64,000 bases of DNA. Source: Nipponacmea schrenckii. Taxonomy: Eukaryota; Mollusca; Gastropoda; Lottiidae. The position numbers and the translations under genes were made by a program. The notes beneath the pieces are model-generated. The model was not told where the DNA came from and searched no databases. It saw only the letters and a list, made by a program, of their open reading frames with translations. The stretch is from positions 6,200,001 through 6,264,000 of the forward strand of contig CM060202.1 of the NCBI GenBank assembly GCA_030562195.1. The letters run 5' to 3'. This document shows, in pieces, positions 1-12,218 of the stretch; position 1 is the first letter of the stretch; each line of letters begins with the position of its first letter.

Positions 1-2945
1 TTAAACCGCTATTTTAACCACAACAATTTGATTAGATGTTACCTGCTTATTTCAAGACGGATCTTTCAACCTGCGACAATGACAATTGAAACCTCTCCCA
101 TGATTTGGAAGTTATTTCCTTCTCCTTTCCGGGGTTGTACTTTGAACATCAGGGTGTTCGAATTGTTTAACCTCCTCCAAGGCAGTGTGGATCTAATGAA
201 AAGGATTCCTGTGGTTAATATTTATCCGTAGATATGTTTTTACAAGCCTTTTATCCCGTTTATAGCTGTATTATAATGGTGGCATTTAAATGATACTTTG
301 TGGCTTTCGTCACAGCTTCTAGTGGTTGTAAATGTATTCACGTGATGTCACACATGCGTGTTCACTAGTTAAATTTGATTGGCCGTCAGCCTATAGACTT
401 AATATAATGACATGGCCTTTGATTCTTACTAGTAATATATGACTTTCTTCTCTATCTTTCCTACTAACGTTTAATAATCTGGTTCTGGTACTAGCGAATA
501 AAACGTTCAGCATCCGTTGAAACTTACGTACAACGCTTAATGAGCTAATACAACATCCACAAGAAAGGTTTGTGAAAGGGGTAGTCTTTTTTTAAAAATA
601 AAAATTTAGGCTTCCAAATTAACGAAAATTATAGACCACGATCTCGAAATAATCATCCCATACGTAAGACAATTGGAAAAAATCCCGCCAACAAAGCTCT
701 AAGAACACCAAAACTATTTAACAGTCGCTATGTGTTTGGTTGTTGTTGGAAAAATAATAAATGTAGTAAACAATGCATACACCAATTTTTTTTCACCTAC
801 TTTTACAGGAGGCTTCAACTAAAATAATTGAACCATTATGATGCCCAGCAACAAAACATGTTTAAACGGCTTACATTACACCTCCGTTTTAATAAACCCT
901 TCGTTAACAAATTCAGTTTGATCAAATAGATACACAATAGCAAACCGAACATTTTGGAAGTATATATTTTAAGCTTAAGTAATAATGAAAATTGTGCATA
1001 CTATAACCCCTTTCAATCACCTGGTTTTGCCATGCTCTAATAACAATAACAATTTCGAAAGTAGTGATAGCATGGTAACTTAAGAGTAGAAGATGAAAAT
1101 TACAATTTACCTTGCGCTCTGCAAAGATTAGTCAATTGCCAACAAACAACGAGGCAAAGGATCCATTTACGAGCCATAATGACATAAATTGAATACTACA
1201 TTGACATTATTTTATACCATTCTTTTCGGAAGTATTTAAGTGCCCATCGGAAATAATGTTTATAAATAAATCGAGAATCTTGTGTCGCAACCTTTCGAAG
1301 ATCGCTAAAGTACCTACTTTAAATGATACGAGGCATTGTCTTTCGATTTTAAAGAGACTGTTTGCAAAGAAACGGACATTATTCCAATAACTTTTGTGTT
1401 GAATTTTCATCGAATCTGTATACAGATCCTTAGCAATAAACACAAAAACGGCTTTGACCAATAAAAATAAGCATGGAACGATAGTACAGCATAACCTTAG
1501 GCCACTTCGACATACATACATAGTTGTGCAGTATTTGGGTTTCAGAAAAGGGATAAGTTGGTTTAAAACAAAGTTACAACATGAACTTGTATCTGTACAT
1601 GTATCTTTAACAGGAGATGATTTTCGGAAATCGCTAATTACTTTCGTAGAAACTTCATCAAATTGAAATAATAATGATACAATCTATTATCCAATAAGAC
1701 GAAATATTGCACAAATAACGCACATTATCCTTGATGGGGCAAGTTAAGTAACTTTCAAGAGCCACTATAAGTCATGGTTTGACTGCATAGATTCAAAGTG
1801 GGTGGTTATTAACCTTGGAAATTAGAAATAGAAGATCGCCTGTCATAATAACAGGCTGATGAAATACCTCGACTGACAAATATAGTCGCCTGTCACCCCC
1901 ACCTCATCCATTTCTTTGATTTACTAGATCTGGTGGTGCTATCTTAATTGCCAATGTTGGATGGATCACAATCTGTATTTACGTTGTCATCGTTATTAGT
2001 TATTTGACGACAAAGCAGTTCATAAGACATCTTATAGCAACAGGAATAAGCATGGTCCTCCAGACTGATCAATCTTTAACTGAATTGAGTCAGCAAAGTT
2101 CTAAAGTTTTTCCTTTTTTTTTTTTTTTTTTTTTGGTGGACTTTGAGCCAGTTGAGTTGTCTTCCATTATTTTGTAACAGACCGTTTTTATTTTGAAAAT
2201 TTCAACAAGGCGACATTTTGACATTTTATTTGAGCTAGAACTTAAATATAGACCTGGCACGAGCCATTTCTTTACAAATAGTTGTTTTCCGTTTAGACTG
2301 TATTAAGAATGACACAATTACATAAATATTTCATTTATCACGCCCCTTAAATATTTCTAGTGCGTTAATACGTGGAATTATTGACCAAAACTACCCTGAA
2401 TTTAATATTATAAATAAAATATGCGCAATGTTAACCATTTTACTCTTTCTAACTGGTATGTACGCGACTACTGACACCGTCATTTTGATCGCTGTTCTTT
2501 TCATATTGTAATCAGCTTTCGATAGAAACTTTCGCGACATTTTATTATTTTATGAAGATTTAAGGTCGATTTAGAAGCAATATACATGTACATTTAATAT
2601 ATATAATAATAATATTAACTATTTACAGCAAAATTTGGTGCAGAATTGAATTGAAAATTTAAGATAAGGCCGAAAACACAAACATTTTAAATACACTTGA
2701 CAAGGATTAGATCAACGAAAAAGTTAAACTTGAAATCACAATACATTTATATACAAAAACTCATATATAATTGAATGCTGGGCGAACGGATTGTTTCAAA
2801 TCTAAACATGACCATACATTTACGCTTTGACCTGAGTATTCCGGCCAGGAGGGGGTCAAGAGTTATGGGATAGTAAGAAATATTATGATATAAGTCTATG
2901 AATCTATGGAACTATGAAAAAAACAATGGTTTTCAAATCAGCTTA
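1..2945. other. intergenic, no gene seen
   Basis: No convincing coding exon, RNA gene or ordered repeat was found here apart from a poly-T run near 2112-2134. The short open frames lack splice context or recognisable protein similarity. The right end of this stretch is probably the 3' untranslated region and downstream flank of the Ig receptor gene, whose stop codon is at 2946-2948 on the minus strand. Confidence 0.5.
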
Positions 2946-3160
2946 TTAAATGTCGGTTTCTTGACTTGGCTGCATATTTTCTTGCCTGTATTTTGTCAGC
3001 TTTTTGACTTGAGTGTAAATTGGTGTTTTTTTCACTTGAGTGTAAATTGGCGCTTTTTTGACTTGAGTATAAATTGGTGGTTCAGAAGAGTATTGTTTCT
3101 CTCTATCGATGATATGGTCAGAACTGATATAAAGATCGTTTTCTATTATTTCAATTTCTC
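2946..3160 (-). CDS. Ig receptor exon 10: C-terminal tail with three PIYTQVKK repeats
   Basis: The acceptor is TTTTTCAG at 3161-3168, phase 1, and the stop is TAA at 2946-2948. The 71-codon exon begins with an 'EIEIIENDLYIS' module like those of the two preceding exons. It then has three tandem 9-residue units, PIYTQVKK plus A, T or L, at 2997-3077. Each unit is a Y-x-x-V motif that could bind an SH2 domain when phosphorylated. It differs from the ITIM consensus (S/I/V/L-x-Y-x-x-I/V/L) and the ITSM consensus (T-x-Y-x-x-V/I) by having Pro at -2. Confidence 0.85.
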
Positions 3161-6100
3161 CTGAAAAATATACACAATTTTCTGAATCAAGAAAAACCTA
3201 TGTGCCAACCACGTCACAATCTACAAGCTAGTTGTCGCCATGGAATACGATAATTAAATGTGAAGGAAATATCGAAAAGATAATATAATATTATATCATT
3301 CTTATCCCAATAAATCATTGTACTTAATGATAGATACAGAAACAAACAGGAAACAATTCAAAAAGCCGAGAAGCATTAAACTCATCATTCTCAAAATGCA
3401 GGCTTAATTGTTTTAAATGTATTCACCTTGCTCAGGTTCGTTTTGTGACCTTGAAAATACCGTATCTAAACTAACGTAAAGGTCGTTTTCTATGATTTCT
3501 ATTTCTTCTGAAATAAAAATATTTCAAACCAAAGTTAACCTTTAATTCATATATGCCATAATCGCTTCTGTTTCAAACCTACCTCTGATGTTCACATAGG
3601 TCAAAAAACCAAGGTTTAAAAAAATGTAATTGAAAGTCTTATTGGTGACAAATATTGTCATTTGTGTATATATTACTAAAACAACAGACTGCAATGAGTA
3701 AACCAAAAATAGAAAGACAAGAATACCACCAGTTCCCTCCATAAATTGCATGATTGTGCATGTCTTTATCATCAGCCTTTTTGATCAATGGTGTTAAACC
3801 AATTAACTCACAACGCCATTTCAACCAAATTTAGCTTTCGTTAGCTATTTGGTCCTGGGTGAAAATGAAATGAAATGAATGAGTTTTATTTCCTACTCTC
3901 TTACACCTTATGGGTTAATGAGGACGGACGTCAACATTTTCAGAATGTTGAACACGCTTAAAAAAAATGATTATATTCATAAATTCGAGCAGTTTTAATT
4001 AAGTTTTAAAGAAGGGTTCCCTTATTTACCATAATTGGACCGGTATTACTCATATCAATAGAAAGTAGAGGTGTTCTAATGACTAATTGTCTCGTAATTA
4101 GGCTAATTATGACGGGATTTCCCTCGGTAGGGTACTACCATACGTCAATGTACGGTAAGTCTCAAATGTCGTTCAAATGTCGTTGATCTTTGTCTTGATC
4201 ATCCAGTCTGTTAATTCGGTACATAACCGCTGTGGTTGTTAAGTATGCACGCATGCGTACTTGGCCACATTCCTTAATATTTTCCACAACAACAATGTCA
4301 TTTTGGTATTCCATTTATTATCTCAAGCAAAAGGCAATAAAAAGGTTTAAATATCACTTTGTAAAAACATTATGGATTAATTTAGATAAGTTTTAACTCA
4401 CTAATAATAACATACAAAATCAATTCTTATACACCTTCATTCATATGACGTCATTTGGTCACGTGAACAAACATGGAGTCTGAATTTAGCGTTTCAAAGC
4501 AGATCAGAGGCAAATGGATTCCACAAGCACTTCTACGTCCACATAGGTCTTTTGAACTTAAGAATACATGGATTATTCATTAAAAAACCCAATTAATCAG
4601 TTAGTAAGCTTACTTTGGCTCTAATTAATGAGGGAACCCAACTTTAAAATATTTAAATGGTTAGGTCTATACCTTGCTTTTGTGAAAGTTTCGTATCTGA
4701 ATTGACGTATACGTCGTTTTCTATTGTAGACGGTTTTGGAGTATCTAAAATAGATAGAATTACAGTTCTTAAAAATACAATTAAACTAGTACGAAATGGA
4801 AGTAGGGGATAGGTGGGTAAACTGGACCAACTAAGGAAATATGTCTGCAGTTAAATTCCGATTGCTTCTCGCAAATCTTTAATGCATACTTAATGCTCAC
4901 GGCTGTAAATTCCACGAAAACCAAAATTTGTGAGTCTAAATGTAAAAGTAAGTTAAGGATAGGTTTGAAAATTCCACACGACTGGTCCAATTTACACGAC
5001 ATGAAGGTTAAATTGGACCAGGATGTAGGCTAATTTGGACTGTAGCATATTTCATAAAAAAAAATCGAGAAATAGTTGAATAATATTGAGGAATCGGGGA
5101 AAAATGTAATTTATTTCAAGTTAGACGAAGTTGGTTAATAAATAACATGAAATTATGAAAATGTTAGGACTGATGGCGCTACTTTATACAGGTCCGATTT
5201 CGGGATCGAAACTAAAATATATTATTATAGAACTTATATGGCTCAGTTACATTTTGACTTGAATACTAATATTTGTGTTCATTAAAATATCCTGAAAGTA
5301 ACTACCTGTATTATACGTGTGCATTTCTTTGTCACTGAAAAACAAAGAAATAGGTATAAGCTTTCATTGACAAAAATTTGAAGATCATTTGCTCGCAGTA
5401 TGGGTGCATTCGAAACTTTCGATATAATCATAAAGGAATATAAATATGTTGCTAATAACATAACATTACTCTTTCTATTATATTTATATTCTTCATGGAA
5501 ATTACGAAAGATGGACATGGCTAAAGGCAGGCCTATCTGTGTCCAAAACTGGATAATAGCTAAATAACAGACAGCATTTCTCAACAAAAAATTTTTAAGT
5601 ATCATTTTAAAATAATCAATTGTAAAACTAAATTACAGAAGAGGTGGGTGCAACATATTTCCTTATAAGAGTTGAACAAACGTATCTCAAAATGTATCAC
5701 GAGAAGGGGAAGGGTTGAAGGGAGATAACTTTCGTCGCGAAAACTAAAGAAAAAAAAACAGTTTTACAATTATCAAGAGGAACAAAAAACAATCCAAGGA
5801 AAATACAGTAATTGAAAGGGAAAACAAGATCTTATTTTAACAAGTCATATCAAACATTGAAGGAGCAACCAATGCTGAAATTTGTAAATGATTGCTGTCA
5901 AACAAAGCAATGATGTGTTAGTTTCTTCCTTGTTAACAGTAGTGAAATTTGAATCTTCAAGAGAAACTCACCTTGAACTCAATAGTTGACCTGAAATGAA
6001 ATAATTTCGCGATAACTTTATATTTTACTTCCCTCAAATAAGCTTTATTAAGATATCATGAGGATAATTCACACGGGAAATCTCATTTTTTCGCTTTTGT

Positions 6101-9100
6101 CATTAAAAAAAAATCGAAATTTTGAATTTGATACACGATTTTACCTGCATTTCGTCTTCTGATTATTACTACAATTATGATGAAAACCACCACACCTATC
6201 ACTAACACTGCAGCACTCACTGACACTCCGATTATTACTGTGTCATCTGATACTCTTTTTTCCACTTAAACATTCAAATATTGTTTCAGTTTATTTTCAA
6301 AACAAGATAAAATATGGAAGTCCAAAGTACGATATAAACATAAAATTAACATAAAATGAATGGAGTTTTACGTCCTACTTTTATACACCTAATGAAGACA
6401 CTTGACATAACACATAATTTAATCGTATATGATGCCTTACTTCTTACATTTTTATAAGAAAATCTAAAATTCAAGTTTAGTGTTCAAATAAGTTTTTACA
6501 TTTGAGTTAGAGCTGGTAAGATGGTGGTATCTTTATAAGGCTCAGTTGCAGTTACAGTGATAATTCGAAAACATACCTTCATTAACTATTGTTCCATTTT
6601 CAACTACTATCAACACAAAATTTAACGTAGTACATCCATATTGGTTACATACAAGGCAGGTATAAGTTCCAACATCTGTTGTAGTAATTAATGTTAAAGT
6701 TAATATAGTTTTTATACCAGATAGTTTAATACTATTGTTATAAGGATGACTGATTTCTGTTGGTTCTTCTGTTATTGTTACTCTTCCGGTAGATATTAAT
6801 TCCAGATTTTGATGGTTCCATGAGATGTTTAGAGTTCTGTCTTCCAAATATGCTACCCTGAAGGTTACATTAGCTCCAATTGGCTCTGTTCTGTTTGTTG
6901 TTGTTAATCCATAGAGAGTTGGGCTTGCTGTAAAAAACATTTGTTCAGTTTACAGTCAACAAGAATTATTTAAATTCAAATACGGTGTGACTCGTGATTA
7001 ACAGATTATTATTACGGATATCTTTTATTGCTTTGGTCTCTTATGCTGGATATTGAAGAGGGGTTGAAATTATCTAATTTCAAAATAGGCATTTTATCAT
7101 TTAGCATACATTAGATATAAAATGGTAGAAAACCTCAATACATGTAGCAAAATAATGAAATAGGATAAGCATAGGCCACCTAGGATGTCAAATTGAGTTA
7201 TTTTATAAATTCTTTTCATTCTAAAGCCAAAATAATGTCGGGCTTATTCCTTCCTCTGAACAACTAGCAATCGAGATTTCCACCTTATAAAGGCTAACTT
7301 TGCATGTATATGCACCTTAATATACTGAGGAAATGTTATGAAGGAATATTATATGGAAATATTATTAAAAAGAAAGTCAATGAAGTGTGTCGATGAAGAC
7401 AATTTTAGCAACGATAAGCTATTTGATATTTGTGGGAAGATTTTCTTAAAGTTAACAGGCTCAACAGTGTGAAACGTAACATAATTACCTAACTATACGG
7501 TCAATGTATTATCAATTGTCAATATCATTATTGAGATTTGTCTAACTGATTACTATGGAGGGTGTATGAGTCTATGTGAGTGTGAGAGAGACACTGACGA
7601 CACAGCATTTTTGTCAATCTTATTCTCAAGGTTTTGTTTAAGTATAAAAGTACATCACTGCATTATAGTAACAAAATCAGTTGGTTACGTAAATTTAAAG
7701 AAGGCTATAGCATTTTAAAGGGGTTTTTTTTTTGTAATAAATATGTGTATTAGGGACACTTGTTATTTGTAACCTTCTAATCAGACATCTGTGGTTCTAC
7801 AAAAAAAAGAGTTTGATAACGTCAATAATCGCTATATATCATGCTTGATTTAAATAAGGGCCTTCCCATCAAACATTTGGTTTCAGGAGATCGAAAACTC
7901 TTTACAATCCTGTTAAGTTGACAAATTATAGATAAGGAACGTTACAAATCTTTAGATATGGGTTTACCTTGTGGTATTAAACTGTAAACATCTTTCTGGA
8001 GAGATATACCATTATTAGCAGTACAAGTATAATTCCCACCATCATTCTGCCTATTGGTGATATTCAAACTATAAACTGTAGTGTTAATATAATAGCCGTG
8101 TATTTCTCTCACTAATTTATTATCTATAATATGTTTCCAGGGTAGGAATGTGGTGTTATTTTGTGGAACTCCGTTATACACACAAATAAGTTGTTGGCCA
8201 CTTTGGTGGATGAAGAGGCTATAGTCTGGAAAGATATTGCGATATTATCAAAAGGTGGCCTCAGGTAGACCTTCGACCAAGCAGAATCTGCCAGCAACTA
8301 TATTTATAGCAACAACTACTGGTGATATATGAGAGCAAAATTTAACATTGACTATAGAGGTGCTCAGGGTGCTAGAAGCCAACAGCACATAAATTTCTTA
8401 TTTAGTCGACCTACACGGCTAGTTTTTTAAGTGAATCCTCGTGTTCGTCGGCTTCTTGATTAAGTCGAACTTTATCGACTCGAGCCCACTTTTAGAGCTG
8501 TCGACTAGAAAACAACAAAAATCTTTTTTGAAAAAACAAAAGAGCTATCATCGTTTGTAATCAGTTCAAAAGAAATAATACTGGGTATACATTGCTCAAA
8601 TGAGTAAAATCAATTTATTTAAGTAATACACGTATACTGCATCTTAGAATGGACATAAACACTTAATTCTCAAGAATGGTACATATGAGTATTTTTTCAT
8701 CAGTGAACTTACCTGGTGTCATAAAGTAAGAGAATACCTGATAAATCTGGAAAACTCGGTAAAAAATTTATTAAGCGTTTGTCAAATGACCAATTGCATT
8801 TTTATGGATAATAAGTACTAAGTTGTTTTGGATTCATCGGATTATATAAGGATTCTCTTATTTCATTGATTACAGCAGGTTTCTCTAATGATGAATATGC
8901 ACTTATTGGCCATGTTTTAATTTTTTTTTAATTCCATGTTCATTCTAAGACGCAGTATTTTTTAATGAGCATTTGTGATATATATATAACATACTTACTT
9001 AATACTCTAAGTATGTAAGAATCATGGCTGTTACCAAACGAACAGTTGAATATACTTCCATTGTCTCTTTCAAAGTCTACAGATTTAATAGTTAAAGTTT

Positions 9101-12100
9101 GATTTACAGAATCACATGATTTTATCTCATAATAATCGGTTAAGTTTGTGAACACAGAAGAACTATTGGCAGGAGAGCTGGACGCTATGTTCATATAGTT
9201 ATTATTACTTAATCCTTTTCTAAACCATTTAAGGGAATAAGTACTAAAACAAGTAATATCAAAACTATTCCCATCTATTGGTACACCAGTTGTTATAAAC
9301 TTAGGTAAAACTAAAATAAATAAATAAATATAATAAAAACTAAACATAAGGTTATTTTTGACTTTTTAATCCGTTTGAGTGTACCTCAATATTTAAGTTA
9401 CCTGATGAAAAGAACTAATTTATTTTCGCAATCTGTCGTATACTTTAAGGGAAACTTCATTTTATGAACATAAAATGGTATAAATGATTATATATTTATC
9501 AGTGAGCTTACCTGGTGTGATAAAGTACCAAACCCCTTAAAATCTTAAAAAACTCACAAAACTTAGCCGAATTTGAAAAATGCTTAATCAATTTATTCAG
9601 CGTTTTTCAATAATATTAGGTCTATTAACTGATAAATAGCTCTTATTGGCCAAGTTTAAAATGTTCAAATTCTATGTTAGACTTATTATCCCTGTAGGTT
9701 TGAGATAAGTATACAGTTCAGGACACGAAAATACTATGAAGTACATGTATAATAATTACCATCGACATGTAATGGATATTGAGCAGACATATCCCCTGCT
9801 TGGCAACCGAATGTACCACCATTATCTCTATGGTAATCCAAGTGTGTAATGGTGAGATTGTATATACATTTAGTTAATTCCAGGGACATTGTTTTGTTGG
9901 TTCTGACCGAACAGTTCTTCTCTTGCCTATACGCATCATTCAAGTTCAATTGCTTTCCGTTTCTAAGCCACTTTACATCATCTCTTGTAGTTGTACAGAT
10001 TATAGTAAACTGACGACCATGAATCGATGATTCTTGTAATACCGCAATAGTTGGACCGTCTGTTTCAACTGTAAAAAGATATTTCAAACTCATATAACCT
10101 TAACTACCAACGTTTTCAAACTCGTATAACCTTAAAGCGGCCCAGGCTTTATTTGTTTCGGACAATCATCCGACAGCCTCAAACACATGAAATCTTTTTG
10201 TTAGCTAATCAGAAATAGTCTACAGAGCTTACCTTTGAAATTTGAGCCTTCAAATCCATGTGTATCCATAATTATCCGTGTTTGAAAAATCATAATGTCG
10301 TAAGAAATTACGAACGTCCCGCCATATTGGAAAACGGTTCGTCTTGATAATAAAAGAGTTATCCTTCCCGTCGTGCAATAGCGGTCATCTATATAAACAG
10401 ACTTCAACGCATTTTCAATTGTAGACTTTGTCAACAGGACACACAATTTTCAGACTGACTGGAGACCAGCCGCGTACAGCACGGAAAAAAATGAAAAGTG
10501 AAATTTTTTGTTTGAGGTATTTTTCAAGGTATTTTGCGATTTTCTTAGAGCTTGAGTATTTCTGAGGACTGTTTAAATGTAACAAAGGCCCAAAACGACC
10601 CCTAAAAATCAAGCCTGGGCCTCTTTAACTACCAACGTTTTCCATGAGCCAAGCGAAACACGATGTGTTGTCTATGGGTCATCGATGCGGATTCAGACAC
10701 GTAAATGTGGGAAAGGCTTAATGCACTTTATTGCTGTCATTAGCAATCTCTGATCAGTGCTATAATTTGCTGAAGTTTTTTAAATGTCTCGATAACCTAC
10801 GAAACTGAATTTGAATAATTGTGCATAAGAAAATTTACTTGAATAATGATACAGATGAAAGACAAAAACACTTAACTGACAAATTTGAGATTGATATAGT
10901 ATAGTTATTAGATGATATGGAACTATTATACTTTTGACATCTCCAAATACTAGCATTATCTTTACAGTCCACAGATTTAATAGTAAGTTCATGTTTTACT
11001 CCACAATTTTTAAAGGTATATCGTCTGTCTGTTAAATTACACCTATCAGTTTGAGCAACTACATATTGATTGTCTGACCATCCCATATACCTGTTGTTTC
11101 TATACCAAAAGACTGTTATGTTTGAGGTATTACAGATTAGTGTGAATTCCATTCCAATCACTGGTTCATCATCAGATCCTAGGTAGACTGAAAAACACCA
11201 ACTGATATGTATTTAAGTATTATAAAACTAGAAGAAGAATAGGAAATAAACAAAAAAGGCGAAAGATTTACTCGGGAAAATTTAACATTGTACACTTTAG
11301 AACGATATGTATGTTACTATGTAAAGGTATAGCAATGTCAATTAAAGATATTTAAAAAAAAGAAAAAGGGAAATAAAGAAACAGTTTGAGAAGGGATATT
11401 TCTGTGTATTAAAGAGATTTTCATTGACACGAATTTACATTTGTATGTATTAAATTACCTTTAATCTCGCCTTATGATAAAGGTGAACATTAAAAAAAAT
11501 TGAGACAGAAACTCGTACCAGGCCACATATTCTCGATACTATCTTAACGCCAAGGTGTCTCAATTTCTAACACTATTTCTATGACATCCTGATGCGAAGA
11601 TATAGCCTACTTTTCCCAGCATTTAAGAACTTAGTGGTATGATATTCGAAACTGGGGGAGCCAAGGACGGGCTTGTACAGAATTAAGAGTCCCATGCCCG
11701 TATATAGATTGTAGATACGCCACTGGTATTATATTATACCATATCATGTTTTTAGTTTACTTTCAATATCACCATTCAAAATGGCTAACAAAGAATGAAA
11801 GAGTTTGATTACCTTCAATTCAATACACCTTCACTAATGCGTTTTCAATAAAAAATACAAGTATTGTACTTTCAATATTACTATTCAATAAAAAACTGAT
11901 TCAAATATGACTCTTTTAGATTATGAACGCTCTATGCCAAAGTCAAAGTTTTTGTGAAGGGAAAAGTTCATTTACATACTAAGTAGATTAGGATCGAGAC
12001 TCCTATATTTCTTATAAGTGTTTTAATACTTAAAGGAAATCTTCAACTTGATTAAATTGATTCAATACTTTGATTTACATTTCATAAAAAAACTATTGTA

Positions 12101-12187
12101 GTTGTAGACTTCAAAGAGGGTCATCTTGACTCGTGACGCCGCTGTTTTTGAACCCTGTCTTAGCTGTCTTAGATGGGTTTTCATTTT

Positions 12188-12218
<31 letters not shown>

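Noticed and set aside
1207..1521. 104-codon minus-strand ORF with a hydrophobic start
   Set aside because: It starts like a signal peptide but has no family resemblance and no adjoining exon, and the ORF length is not exceptional for AT-rich DNA.
1848..1892. CTGATGA near a small hairpin CCTGT/ACAGG
   Set aside because: No GAAA half of the hammerhead core follows at the right distance.
2898..3164. Plus-strand ORF with repeated 'DLSVNW' units
   Set aside because: It is the antisense shadow of the 27-bp repeats in the last Ig receptor exon. The minus-strand reading has splice sites, phase agreement and meaningful motifs.
3542..3772. Possible tail exon containing TYVNI before a GTAGGT donor
   Set aside because: The reading frame has no acceptor in the needed phase. 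The Y-V-N match alone is too short.
5262..5290. Alternative terminal exon of the Ig gene after CTTTCAG at about 5291
   Set aside because: In phase 1 it would add only eight residues before a stop. It is possible but unsupported without transcripts.
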